Source: Marchantia polymorpha subsp. ruderalis (Eukaryota > Streptophyta > Marchantiopsida > Marchantiales > Marchantiaceae). Taken from it: a stretch of DNA of 64,000 bases. Shown piece after piece: positions 36,601 through 46,931 of this stretch (position 1 is the first letter of the stretch; the number at the start of each line of letters is the position of its first letter). The position numbers and the translations under genes are program-made. The notes beneath the pieces are model-generated. The model saw nothing but the letters and a program-made list of their open reading frames with translations, was not told where the DNA came from and ran no database searches. Location: positions 30,392,501 through 30,456,500 of the forward strand of contig AP031351.1 of NCBI GenBank assembly GCA_037833965.1, written 5' to 3'.

Positions 36601-39059
36601 AATTGCGAAAAGTAGAATGACATCTTTTGATAATATCATGAACAAAAGATTGCTGTGAACTGGTTTATTTCAGAAAACCATGTATAACTTTTAAGAAAAT
36701 ATAAAAAGAACTAGATTTCGTTTTTAAAATACAATAATTTCATTTGCACAATTTGTTGAGCTTTCAAATCACAATACATAAATGTAATATAATTTTTATA
36801 ATTCAATATACCGATTGATATTATATTTTGAATTTCTTAAATTTCTACAAAAATTTCATGTTTATTGTATAACTGTATACTAATAATTTAATTTGAATGC
36901 AATATTATTTGTTAAGATGAAAATTTAAATTATCTCTTAAATGTACTCTTATTGAATTTTAATACAAAATAATTCAAATTTCTTAAATTAATTTATAATA
37001 TATATATAACATTATTTTATATGCAAGTCAAAATTAGTTGTATATGTTAATTTTTCTCTTCAATCTATATAAACAATATGATGAGATCAATACGATAAAC
37101 AATTTATAAGTTCAAAATGTTTTTGAGGGTTGTCATTAATATCTTTGGTGATTTAGAAACTAAAAAATAACATGCTATAAAATTTTCAATATTAGTAATT
37201 AAATACCTTTAAAAAAACTATAAAAATATAATAAAAAATATTTATTTGACTGAATTTTACTAAGATGTTGAACCAACAAGATATGAGGTCTAAAATGACA
37301 AAATATATGAAAGCGAAATCACAACTTTAAGATGAAAATGATGTTTTAAGAAATTAGGATTTTTTTTATTCTAAAAGAATTTTTATAGAAAGAAACATAA
37401 TGCTTCACATCAAATATTATAAACAAACTACTAGCTGCAATTTATTCATTTTTCCTAATTAAAAAATATTTGGAAATATATAAATAAATATAGATTTATA
37501 TTTATATTTATATATAACTCATGGTACCACTAGGTATTTTATGTATTTGATGAGGCTTGAGGATGAATAATTCACTGCTCCACCTTACGTATAATCAAGA
37601 TGATAAGTTTGGTTTTGTTTATAAAGTGTTTATCTAAATTGACTTATTTGCAAGTACATGAGATGTCTTTACATCATTAAAGTCTGATATTCAAGTTTTA
37701 TTTTTATAAAATCTAGAGTAAAAATACTGAAATTTTCCAATTCAAACCATTTGTTGGAAATCAAAATTGCATATTATTTTATATAAATTCCCATCAAGTG
37801 AATTACAGATATCAAAGTTTCAGATTTAAAACTTTCATATTTCAAATATAAATATTTAATCATATAAAATCAAATATTGATTTGATTTGTTAGTTCAAAA
37901 TATTCAAAATTAATCCACATAGTTTTAGATTGTCAAAAAAATGTGAAAATTTTACAACAAAGATTTTGCATTATACAGTCATGTTGAATATTATTTTCTG
38001 CAAAATTGAATACTGAAGTGAAGGTAATGGAATATTGGTAATAAAAAATAGGAATTAAGATCTATATAGACTGTTTTGTATCAAATTTTATTTTTTAATT
38101 TTAATGTTTGAATATTTTAGTAAAAATATTTAGGCTAAATGAATTTTGTAACATGATATCTTCATGTGATTTATAAATAATAATATTGAGAATCTAATTT
38201 TAGCTGAATTCATCAAGTGATTTAGGTGTATTTTTCAAAAATTGTTTGAAAATTGTATTTTTTAATAAATTTTTTCTAAAATTTACATTTCATATGTCAA
38301 TATCAAAAGAAATAATAAGCATGTGTACAAATGTACTAAAATATTCTTTCTTTTATAATTTTAAATCAAAGCCTTATTTATTTGATATTTGAAATGTAAA
38401 AGATTAATATATATTTAAAAAGTTCATATGGAATATATGAATAATTTTTATATTTATTATATAATAAATGAATTTTTAATCTTTTAAAATGATTTTTTTA
38501 TTTTTTATATAGAGATATTTTTTTATTCAAGATACATATATATTATTTTATTTTATTTTTTGGCATTTTCTATTATGATAAGTGTTATATTGATTTACAA
38601 AATCAATTTCCTTGTTATAAATTTTTATAATTAATTGTAAATATACATGCAGAAACTTAATATATTTAATATAACAGTTTTTTTTATTTGCAAAAAGAAA
38701 TTCAGAAAAATATATGAGATTTTTTGTGTGATTCATTCAGATTACATTAGATTTATGAATTTTGAAATTTTCTATGCAATTGATTTCTTGTGTTTCAAGA
38801 TTTCTTTTGTATGATTGGCTAGGATCATTTATACAAAAAGTTGTAAATATTTGAAATGTGTATTGATTTTGATTCATGAGAGTATATCATGTTAAGTAAA
38901 ATAACTCTTTTATAATAGATTTTAAGGTATGATCAAATGTTGGTGTGGAAAATTTGTTTATTGATTATTAAAAATTTGATGCATAATTTATATATTAACT
39001 TACATGTGTTACATGAAAAGGAATGATATTTTCAGATATAATATAATAGCCATGTTTCA

Positions 39060-39400
39060 ACACACAATTTTGCGCTTTCTCTCTCCCTCCTGAAAAGTAA
39101 CATGAACACACAACGCGACGAAATCCGGGATCCCGCACACAGAAACAAAATCCCTAAACCTTAAATCCTCACATGAGGCGGAACGCCCGCATCTAACGAC
39201 ATTCTTAGCACGATGATAGCCCAACGTCCGCATATGACGTCCAGACGTATATAATAGACACGCACAAACACATTGAATAAGTATGATAAATCCATGGAGT
39301 TTATGTTTATGTAACACTTGAGGTTTTACAAAAAATCTAAAAATTGTCATCAAGAGTTTTTGTGAGCTTCTGTGTAGACTGGTAGGATTAGGGTGTAAGT
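39060..39400. other. GC-richer islet inside the AT-rich block
   Basis: About 340 bp with many CpGs and a TATATAATAG motif at about 39,248-39,257, sharply different from its flanks. No ORF has a recognisable domain. It may be a younger LTR fragment; no terminal TG/CA pair could be fixed. Confidence 0.3.
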
Positions 39401-40704
39401 AGTTAATATTCAACTAAATTCAAATCCTAATAGAGCTAATATGAAATATCAAACTACCTAACTTGATTTCTAACAACTTTACTTTCAACTCATATCATAA
39501 GTAAAATATCTCATAAAATGTATAATTAATCTAAAAGATGTTTCATAAAGAGACATGCCATAAATCTATATGAAATTAAAGCTAACTAAAATTAAATCCT
39601 AGCCAAAACATGACAAGCTAAAAAAAAATTGTATATAGAGTTTAAAAAAATTTTAGTTGATTTTACAACTACTCTTCATGCAACACTTGCAAATAAGCAA
39701 ACTTTAGCTAATTGTTTTCAAATAATTTCAATCAATGCATCAATTTTATCAGTTTATCGTCGAATTTCACTTGTTCAATATTCTTATGATAAATTGTAAT
39801 TATAATAAATTGATGTGATGTCAATATGTTTCACTATTGCGTCCATTATTTGATGTGTAGCATGATGTGATGCGCTTTGAATATCACAATAAGGATTGAT
39901 AATCTTTTATCCAATCCCATCTTAATGACAAGTCAATTCAACCAAATGGCTTTCTTTGCTTTCGTTTGCTTGTGCTACATACGTAGGCTCTATTATGAAC
40001 TAAGTTATACATTTATACAAATTAGAATTTTTTTAAATGCTTTCAACATCAAATGCAAACACATATCAAGTTGTAAATTTTTTCCTGTTCAAATCTTGTA
40101 CATAGTCATCATCAACTTAGAATTGCAAGAATGTGACATCAAATATATCATCAAAAAAATATATAATCTTTGATACTCTTGAATTATCATTTCATTACTT
40201 CACAATGCAATTTTTATTTTTATTTGACATGAATATGCTCATCTCTAAATAGATGAAGTAATATTAATTTTAGTGCATATCGTCAAATACATGAGACTGA
40301 TCACTACTTTATCATAAAAAATTGATAACATTTCTTTTTTCAATCAAATTGATTAAACATTAATAAAGTGTGATGACAAAACTTTCTTTAGTTGTTGTGT
40401 GAAAAATGAATTTGACATAGGTCCGAATTTAAGATGATTTTTGATTGAAAGATAAAAATAAATTAGAAGTAGTGAGACAATAAGACTAAGAAATTACCAA
40501 AAGAATATTAGAATGAAGCACTAGACAATTTTCATCCTGTTCTTGATTGAGTGGTTGTAGATAAGTTACAAAAATTAGACGGATGTGCCGCAGATGAAAG
40601 TATACCAAATATCGGTCATATCCAAACCGTGCCGTAGTCCTAACAATCATTCAGCCAAAAGCAGTTAGAAGTAAGAGTAAATTAGATTTTCTAGATAATC
40701 TATA

Positions 40705-41060
40705 GCAATTAACAATGAGGCTTAGTTTCATCAAGCTATCAATTCAAAAGTTAGGGAATGACAATAGTAATACTAGTAGTCGGTCTTATAAGATTCGGAT
40801 TTTTAGTGACATGGGATCCAGATTTCTAGTATGTCATTCACACCTTGGTTGCAGATATTTTGGACAAGGTTATTTAGATTACTAATACTTTAACAATAAA
40901 GCTCAGTTGCACCCAACTTTAATCCCAAAGTTAGACATCAAACTTATGGGATTCAAACAAATTTTGATATGGTATCCCGAATTTTAGTATTTAGTTGACA
41001 CCTTGGCTGCAAATCTTTTGGATAAGATTAGTTGGTTCATTAGTATTTAAACGGTTCTTG
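40705..41060. repeat. Diverged two-unit tandem repeat, about 170-190 bp per unit
   Basis: Blocks such as CACCTTGGTTGCAGAT and CACCTTGGCTGCAAAT, each followed by TTTTGGA(C/T)AAG, recur in the same order about 170-190 bp apart along with flanking similarity. Clearly related but well diverged. Confidence 0.6.
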
Positions 41061-41502
41061 CTTAAGGAAGTTTTTCTTATGCAAGGGCTTTGTTTTGTAT
41101 TCCGTTGGTTTTTCAAATCAAATGTATGTTTTTGAAATTCTTTAAATTCTAAGAAACAACAGAAGAGAGAGAAGGTCCATTGTGATTTCAATCATAAGTG
41201 TTGTTGTTACTGGTAAAATAGTTGGAAGTGAGCATGCAAGTTGATCAGCATCATGTGAGCATTCGGTTGGTTGAAGAGATGTTGAGACGGAGTTTGACGA
41301 TTTTCCACAACAAAAAATAGATTGGAGGGAAAGGGATATATTGCAAAGGTGTGCATGATAGTTTTTAGAACACAAACAAGTGTGTGAAGCTAAAGGTTGC
41401 TGAGACAACTATCTCTTTGTCAATAGGACAAAAGCATGTGACATCCAATCAAAAGCCATTTGGAAAGAATAACAAAATAGGAAAAATACTGATAGTCCAA
41501 TC

Positions 41503-41507
41503 GGAAT
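41503..41507. repeat. Target-site duplication, left copy (GGAAT)
   Basis: GGAAT directly precedes the outer LTR boundary and is repeated at 58,078-58,082. Five bp is the usual Ty3/gypsy integration footprint. Confidence 0.92.
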
Positions 41508-41611
41508 TGTAATAACCCACTAAAGGCTAAAACTGCAATATAGTGGTAGAAAGGTCGAACCCACAGGGACAGAGGAACACACAGGGTACAAAGTGTCACG
41601 TTTTAACAGAC

Positions 41612-42425
41612 TATTGAGGAGTTTGAATTCTCAGGCAACTGTCACTCCCAGAAATACTGCAAGTGTCCACTCGGAGCGCACTCGGAGGTCGCACAGTGCA
41701 GCGTAACACACACACACACACACACCTGAAACTACAGAAACACAACTCAGAGATCCGTTAGGACCTCTACTTCAAGATTTCAGGGGGAAAGTCTCTCGCG
41801 AGCACACTCGGCAAAGCTGCGGGCAGTGACTTCCAACTCCGGCTTTTACAACACTTCCACTAGCTTGCTGCTAGTGTAGGAAACCCGGTTTGGACTGCCT
41901 ACTTCGGATCGAAGTCACTCCTACGCGGTGAACAACACTCTCAACTCACAAAACGCGCAGAGAACACAGGTTCGCACTGAAGGACTCACTGTGAAACATT
42001 CCAGTAACACAACAACAGTCTATTGAAGAGTTTGAATTCTCAGGCACTTGTCATTCCCAGAAATACTACAGGGGTTACCCTCAAGGCACCTGCTGCAGCG
42101 TAACCTGAATTTACAACCAAGGCTTACACGAAGTAGTAAAACTTCACTTTGGCATTCAGGGGAAAAATCCCAAAGGAGTACAATCAGAAAGGAACACTCG
42201 AAGGTGTAGGGGCGAAACTGTTCAAGTATCTAACTAGTCACTGGCTCTGAGCATCGGCAGTCACCCGCAGGTGTAGATCCGAACTACTCAAGTCTCTAAC
42301 CAATGGACTAGCTCTGAACATTCGGCCGAAGGCCTTCAGCTACAAAATGCGGAACGCTAAGTTGTAACTCCTCCTGCGTGGTGACAGAACTCAAGGACAC
42401 AAACACGCAAAGGAAATGGGTTCCT
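41612..42425 (-). repeat. Diverged tandem duplication of about 400 bp inside the LTR (R-U5 part)
   Basis: Two units begin ACAGACTATTGAGGAGTTTG (about 41,612) and ACAGTCTATTGAAGAGTTTG (about 42,017). They share order and spacing of blocks such as GAATTCTCAGGCA, CCCAGAAATACT and GGGGAAA. The same occurs at 52,795-53,608 in the other LTR. The first unit includes an (AC)n run at about 41,706-41,724. Confidence 0.75.
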
Positions 42426-42474
42426 GATCTATACTTCTGAGGTTGGGAAAGAACCCCAGGCAAAACGCCTGGAA

Positions 42475-42486
42475 CTATTTTATACC
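42475..42486 (-). promoter_or_regulatory. TATA box in the 3' LTR (GGTATAAAATAG)
   Basis: A canonical plant TATA element on the - strand, 35 bp past the stop codon of the LTR ORF and about 970 bp before the LTR end. A 6-bp-stem inverted repeat (CCAGGC/GCCTGG, 42,456-42,472) sits between it and the expected start site. Confidence 0.6.
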
Positions 42487-42520
42487 TTCTAAATCCTAAC
42501 TAACACTACACTGCACTACG

Positions 42521-45500
42521 CTACACGCCTGCACGGAACCACGCTACACTACACTCCGCGGAACCTGTACTACGCCTCCTACGCGGCCGACTGCCGCGCA
42601 CTAACTCTCTACCCTGCCACTCTTCCGCTCGACTGCGCAGTCCCAACCGCTGCAACGCCGCGGACACCTCCCCCTCGAGGGCGGACATGGTATCCTGTGC
42701 CTTCGACAGAAAGGCCTCGAGCTTCTTCGCTACCTTCCGCCGACTCCTACTGTCGCCTGACAACAACCCGGCTGCGCGCAATTCAAACTCACGCAGTGTG
42801 AGTTTCTCCTGCGCCTTCACTTCCCAGTGGGCGTAGCCCTTGAGACAGTGGGCGACTCGCCTCGCCGTCTCCACCTTCGTGCGATCCGCCTCCTTCCTGC
42901 GATCCTCTTCAATCGTCACTAATTGCGATTCGGCTTCAGCACGTTGCGCCCTCAATTCGCCACACTCTGACTGCAGACTGCGGATTAATTCTTCATCCGC
43001 CTGCCGTGCGAGCTGACATTGTTCCAACAACCGCGTCTGTCGCACGAGCTCCTCTGACAAAATCCGATTCTGGGCCTGCTCAAAGTCGAGTGCTTCCTTG
43101 ACCTTCACCTGCTCCTTGGTGAGCTCGCCCAGTTTCTCATCCTTCATCTTCTCGGAGTGCTTGTAGAATTTCTGATTAAGCTTGTACTGTCCCCACAAGC
43201 ACTCATGCTTCTCCTTCAAGTCTCTCAACTCCTGGTCCACTCTAGCTAATAGCTTGCTAGTGTGGACTTTAGTGCGAGTCCTCCTGCGCACTAACTCGAT
43301 GTAAGATCCCGGCTGGAGTGGGTCGGCGTATTTATCGACCTTGCGATCCAAGTACCGCAGCAACGGAATCACCTGCTCAGAGAGCGCCGCCGCCGGCGCT
43401 CCAACAATTTCCTCCTCCTCCTCCTCGGTGTCTTCTGCTCCTGACATTTCTTCCGTGGAGCCTCCGTCGTCATCATCCGAGTGGAGAATTTCAGTCGCCA
43501 TTGAATGCGTCGGCGACTGCCCCGAGTGGGGCTGCACGTCCTCGACGTGTGCTGCCTGCGAAGGCACGGCTGCGGCCTCGCTGCTCGTCGCCAAAATGTC
43601 TAAGGCGGAAGGCGAATGTACCCGCGCGGCATCCCCGTCGCTTACTTGTTGATTGCCTCCCGCATTCTCTCTGTCGCCGTCGTCCGTCGCCGAAGGCGAT
43701 CGAGCGGAGGGTGGCTGCGCGGGGTTGGATTGCGCATCGCGCATCGAGATGTCGTCCCGCGGACAGTCACTCCGCTCTTCCGTCTGCTGCTCCCTCGATC
43801 GGTCCGTGGGGGCTGTGCCCGGCCCGTGCGCAGGCGCATTTGCCGGCGCCTTGTCCGCCGCAGGCGTAGCGCCGCGGACATCTATCGCCGAAGGCGACAT
43901 GGCCGGGGGCCGCACGCCCGATGTTCCTCGGCCTATAGGCCCTACCGCCGAAGGCGCATCTATCGGCGGACTTCCCGCCGATGGTGCGGCCTCCGCACGC
44001 TCTCTGCTCGTATACCCTCGGCTCGAAGGCCCTGGCGCCGAAGGCGCGAATTGCGGCGCGTGGTGCGCCGGAGGGTCTGGCCCCGAGGGCCGGTGTCTCG
44101 TAGGCGGTTCTTCCGCCGGCTCCTTCCCCTTCCTACGTTGGAACGGGGGTGATTCTTGCCTGTGCACAGGCGGCACGTGCGGAGGTGTTCGGTGCACAGG
44201 TGACCTGTGCACAGGCGACCTGTGCACAGGCGAGCGCCTGTGCACAGGCGGACTGCTCCTTCCCACGCGTAAGCGTAGATCCACGTCCACTTGTGTTCGC
44301 CGGTCCGCGGAGGCTCGTCCGTCCGCGGAGGTTCGCCTGTGCGCAAACGGAACCTCTGTCCGCATCGCACGTGGTAACTCCGGAGGCCCTTGGCCCGTAG
44401 GCGGCCTCTCTCCCGACGAGGTTGCAGCGTGGCCCGTCGCTCCTGCGGTCGTCCGCGCTTCCTCTCGCCTCTCCGGCGACGCACTTCCTATCTCCGTCGC
44501 AATCGTCGCCGTGTCTGCACTGTCAGCTGGCAACACCAGTCTGCGTGCCTTCTGCTTCGGCCGGCTGTATGGCTCGCACAGCGGCCGCGGTCGAATGGGA
44601 GCAGAGAGTTCTTGATGCTGCTCCTCTTCGGACTCTTCCCTCCATCGCCGCTTCCGCGGCACTCGCGCTGCAGGGGTGTGTCTCCCTTCGTCTCTCCGTC
44701 TTGATGGGGTAGAAGTCGGGGACTCCTCTGCGTCAGTGTCGACCTCGTTCTCCCGCACATACTTCCCGGGATGGTCGATGGACAATGGCGGAAAATGTTC
44801 AAGCTCCGCCGCTGTCAAACAATTTCGCTGTCGATAAAAATTGATGAGGAAAGGAGAAAGATGGTTTAGAGTTCCCCCCTTCTCCTCAAACGCGTGCTGT
44901 CGCATCACCCTGTGCAGGATGCTCGCCCAGTGAATTGGAGTTCCCTCGATGACGCACTCCACAAAAGAGACCTGCCACAATGTGATGTAGCAGGCGCGGT
45001 GCGGCTGCAGTAATTGCATCAGCGCCGCGGACAAAGTCCGGCGAAATCGATCCTTGTAATCACGGGTCCTGTACCCATTCTTGGTAGACCTCCCGGTCTT
45101 GAACAGCTCCACAAATTGCGCCTCTTCTTGCTTGGTCACCTTGATGCTCTCACTGTCGAAAAGGAGATGCCCTGGCATGCCAGCACATCTTCCCAACGCC
45201 TGCGCCCAATCTTGGACTGTCCACCGGTCAACATGCGGACGCAATCCGCGCGAGGGTGGTCCCTGTGGCTCTAGCCACTCGCGCACCATATTCGCGCAGA
45301 TGTAATTCCATCCCCATAGCAAGAAATCGAGCTTTCTTGCTATCAAGCGCTCTTCGAAAGCGCGCAGCCCGTTCTGCGGCAGGCGAAGTGGCACCATCCG
45401 CAATCTGCTCGGTCTCGCCATTGCGTTCCTGGGGTTCGCTCGCCCGCTCATTCTACTTCCGCACTGTCCGCGTTTCTTTCTCTCTCGGCAAACTCTAATC

Positions 45501-45673
45501 GCTCTCAATTCCAAATCACGCGTACTCACTTCTCCCTCAATCAGCAAGAAATCTCCTGTGTGACGACGTCGAGAATGGTCCGCAGCCAGCAGATGGATGC
45601 GCGCAGCGCGCACAAGAGATTGGAATCGCGAATTCAAGAATGGGACGCTCTCCGCCGCCCGGTCGAAGGTCAT
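42521..45673 (-). CDS. LTR-encoded 1,050-aa protein of unknown function (3' LTR copy)
   Basis: Uninterrupted ATG-TAG frame lying wholly inside the LTR, on the gag-pol strand. Function not recognised. Basic N-terminus, then a helical, Trp-rich globular-looking region (about residues 100-320, with LDFLLWGWNYICANMVREWL, VDRWTVQDWAQALGRC, ACYITLWQVSFVECVIEG). A long disordered Pro/Arg/Ser region includes a VHRSP repeat (about 473-505). An acidic Asp/Glu run follows (about 731-754), then a long coiled coil (about 795-925, ELRDLKEKHECLWGQYKLNQ onward) and an Arg-rich tail. No signal peptide or clear membrane helix, so an envelope role is not supported by what can be seen. It resembles hypothetical plant-transposon-associated proteins I recall from liverwort proteomes. 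Identical to the other LTR copy. Starts 1.26 kb after the pol stop. Confidence 0.7.
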   Translation of the reverse strand: MTFDRAAESVPFLNSRFQSLVRAARIHLLAADHSRRRHTGDFLLIEGEVSTRDLELRAIRVCRERKKRGQCGSRMSGRANPRNAMARPSRLRMVPLRLPQNGLRAFEERLIARKLDFLLWGWNYICANMVREWLEPQGPPSRGLRPHVDRWTVQDWAQALGRCAGMPGHLLFDSESIKVTKQEEAQFVELFKTGRSTKNGYRTRDYKDRFRRTLSAALMQLLQPHRACYITLWQVSFVECVIEGTPIHWASILHRVMRQHAFEEKGGTLNHLSPFLINFYRQRNCLTAAELEHFPPLSIDHPGKYVRENEVDTDAEESPTSTPSRRRDEGRHTPAARVPRKRRWREESEEEQHQELSAPIRPRPLCEPYSRPKQKARRLVLPADSADTATIATEIGSASPERREEARTTAGATGHAATSSGERPPTGQGPPELPRAMRTEVPFAHRRTSADGRASADRRTQVDVDLRLRVGRSSPPVHRRSPVHRSPVHRSPVHRTPPHVPPVHRQESPPFQRRKGKEPAEEPPTRHRPSGPDPPAHHAPQFAPSAPGPSSRGYTSRERAEAAPSAGSPPIDAPSAVGPIGRGTSGVRPPAMSPSAIDVRGATPAADKAPANAPAHGPGTAPTDRSREQQTEERSDCPRDDISMRDAQSNPAQPPSARSPSATDDGDRENAGGNQQVSDGDAARVHSPSALDILATSSEAAAVPSQAAHVEDVQPHSGQSPTHSMATEILHSDDDDGGSTEEMSGAEDTEEEEEEIVGAPAAALSEQVIPLLRYLDRKVDKYADPLQPGSYIELVRRRTRTKVHTSKLLARVDQELRDLKEKHECLWGQYKLNQKFYKHSEKMKDEKLGELTKEQVKVKEALDFEQAQNRILSEELVRQTRLLEQCQLARQADEELIRSLQSECGELRAQRAEAESQLVTIEEDRRKEADRTKVETARRVAHCLKGYAHWEVKAQEKLTLREFELRAAGLLSGDSRSRRKVAKKLEAFLSKAQDTMSALEGEVSAALQRLGLRSRAEEWQGRELVRGSRPRRRRSTGSAECSVAWFRAGV
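44155..44255. repeat. Array of the 12-bp palindrome CCTGTGCACAGG
   Basis: Exact copies at 44159-44170, 44204-44215, 44219-44230 and 44237-44248. Two more lie outside the ORF at 46020-46031 and 46313-46324. The other LTR has the same six, shifted by 11,183. Inside the ORF they encode the VHRSP repeat. Confidence 0.9.
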
Positions 45674-45839
45674 GGTCGGCTCTTGGTCGTGAAGAACGTC
45701 TCACTTGATGGCCGCGCCGGCTGTACGCTGGAACGGTCTTCGCTCTCACGCGCGGCTTCACGCTCCGCCGTCGTCGATTAAACTCTCACGCTCGAATTGG
45801 CGTATTTGAACTCCGCGAGTGTGTCGCCCTGCGGACATG

Positions 45840-46680
45840 GGGGCGTAGCGCCGAAGGCGAGTTTTCCGCCTTGCGCGGTACACTTGTTCGTACCGCCCCT
45901 CGGCCAATCTCCTTCTGCCTTGACGCGTGTGTCCGCATATCGGACAAAAATTCAACTCCTGCCTGTGCGCAGGCAGGAGCCTCGGCGGATCCTCCGCCGG
46001 TGCGGAACTTGAACATCCTCCTGTGCACAGGCGAATTCCGTCCGCGGCGCTGCGCTGGCGCGGAAGGCGTTGACCGTGGTCAGCCGTCTCCGTCCAGTCT
46101 GTCCGTTCCTTGTCTCTCCGTCGGCGCTTCCGCCGCCGCAACTCCGTCCGTCCAAGAGCGCATCCACCCGTCGCTTCCGCACGGTCCGTACCGATGGGAT
46201 TACTCTGGCGGCCGTACGTGGCGCCGCGCTGGCGCGGAAGGCGCCGTACACTTTCTACCTCACAAGGCGCATTTCTAGGGCCCAAGGCGGATTTTCCGCC
46301 GACGCCGAAGTGCCTGTGCACAGGCGTTCGCCTGTGCGTAGGCGGACTTCGCGCCTTCCCTAACCCTACTTTGCCTGTGCTCAGGCGAACGCCTTCGTCC
46401 GCGCATAGGACAAAATTTGATTCCCCCTTCCGCGTAGGCGGAATTCGCGCCGGTGGCGAAATCCTTCCGCCGAAGGCGACCGCCTCCGTTTCTTCCAGTA
46501 GCGATAACTCCCTAAGTCCTCGTCCGTTCCAAGCGTTCTTGGGCTCGTTAGAATCAGCGCGTCGAGCTCTTTCCAACGAGACCCTAACTTGGTCAAGGCG
46601 CCCGAGGGTTTACCTAATTACGGGGGGTTTCCCTACAGCCGCGGACGCAACCTCCGAAGGCGGATTTTGCGCCTTGCGCC
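45840..46680. repeat. Dense cluster of short GC-rich inverted repeats in U3
   Basis: Many mini-hairpins with CGCC...GGCG or TCCGCC...GGCGGA stems and 3-5 nt loops (for example GCGCCGAAGGCG, GGCGGATCCTCCGCC, GGCGGATTTTCCGCC), spaced a few tens of bp apart. The same is found at 57,023-57,863 in the other LTR. Related CGCCGAAGGCG motifs also occur within the ORF. Confidence 0.75.
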
Positions 46681-46896
46681 GTAGAGATCCTAACTGCGGA
46701 ACTCGCAGGGAGGGTGGTGCCTGTGCTTGCTGCGGCACCCCAAATCCCAGATTCTATAAGATCCCTCGAGAATCCCCGCGATCTTCCGGATTCACTCTGT
46801 TTTGATGTACCGAAGGCTATTTACAATGTTGCCAGGGTACAGTTTTCCAAAAATGTTTTAATTTCCTCAAAATTGCCAAAAGTGGGGTACCACATG

Positions 46897-46907
46897 CCCC
46901 CCTCCTC
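46897..46907 (-). other. Polypurine tract (GAGGAGGGGGG)
   Basis: Eleven-nt all-purine run on the element strand, 2 nt from the 3' LTR start and about 24 nt past the pol stop codon. It is the plus-strand primer for reverse transcription. Confidence 0.9.
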
Positions 46908-46931
46908 AATTGTGAGCGCCCACGCGAACAC

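Larger units (their letters stand above)
33660..41502. other. Very AT-rich gene-free block (left part)
   Basis: Composition drops abruptly to roughly a quarter GC. There is no ORF above 60 codons between 33.65 and 38.55 kb. Poly-A/T and (TA)n runs are common (for example 36,262-36,284). A GC-richer islet at 39,060-39,400 and a two-unit tandem repeat at 40.7-41.06 kb are the only landmarks. It looks like old, heavily mutated heterochromatic sequence. An organelle origin is not supported, since no organelle gene is seen. Confidence 0.6.
41508..46894 (-). repeat. 3' LTR, 5,387 bp
   Basis: Direct repeat of 52691-58077 at a constant offset of 11,183 bp. All long reading frames in the two copies are residue-for-residue identical, and no base difference was noticed, including at the (AC)n run. 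It starts TGTGGTACCCC and ends GGGTTATTACA on the element strand. Contains the 1,050-codon ORF, a TATA box downstream of it, palindrome arrays and a 400-bp internal duplication. Confidence 0.97.

Noticed and set aside
33660..41502. Organelle-derived insertion (NUMT/NUPT) to explain low GC
   Set aside because: No organellar gene, rRNA or tRNA sequence was recognised, and the ORFs are very short.
43653..44615. 320-codon ORF (and 178-183-codon ORFs) on the + strand of the LTR
   Set aside because: Antisense shadows of the 1,050-codon - strand ORF. Composition mirrors the GC-rich palindromic sequence and no domain is visible. The same applies to the duplicates near 54.5-55.8 kb.
42521..45673. Envelope-like protein identity for the LTR ORF
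   Set aside because: Position fits an env-like third ORF, but no signal peptide or membrane segment is visible. It is described as unknown.
45758..46576. 272-codon - strand ORF in U3, just upstream of the LTR ORF
   Set aside because: Starts at TTG rather than ATG, is Arg/Pro-rich and built from the palindrome cluster, and overlaps a 231-codon antisense ORF. Better explained as non-coding U3.
46110..46805. 231-codon + strand ORF in the LTR
   Set aside because: Opposite strand to the element and composed of the same palindromic repeats; no recognisable protein features.
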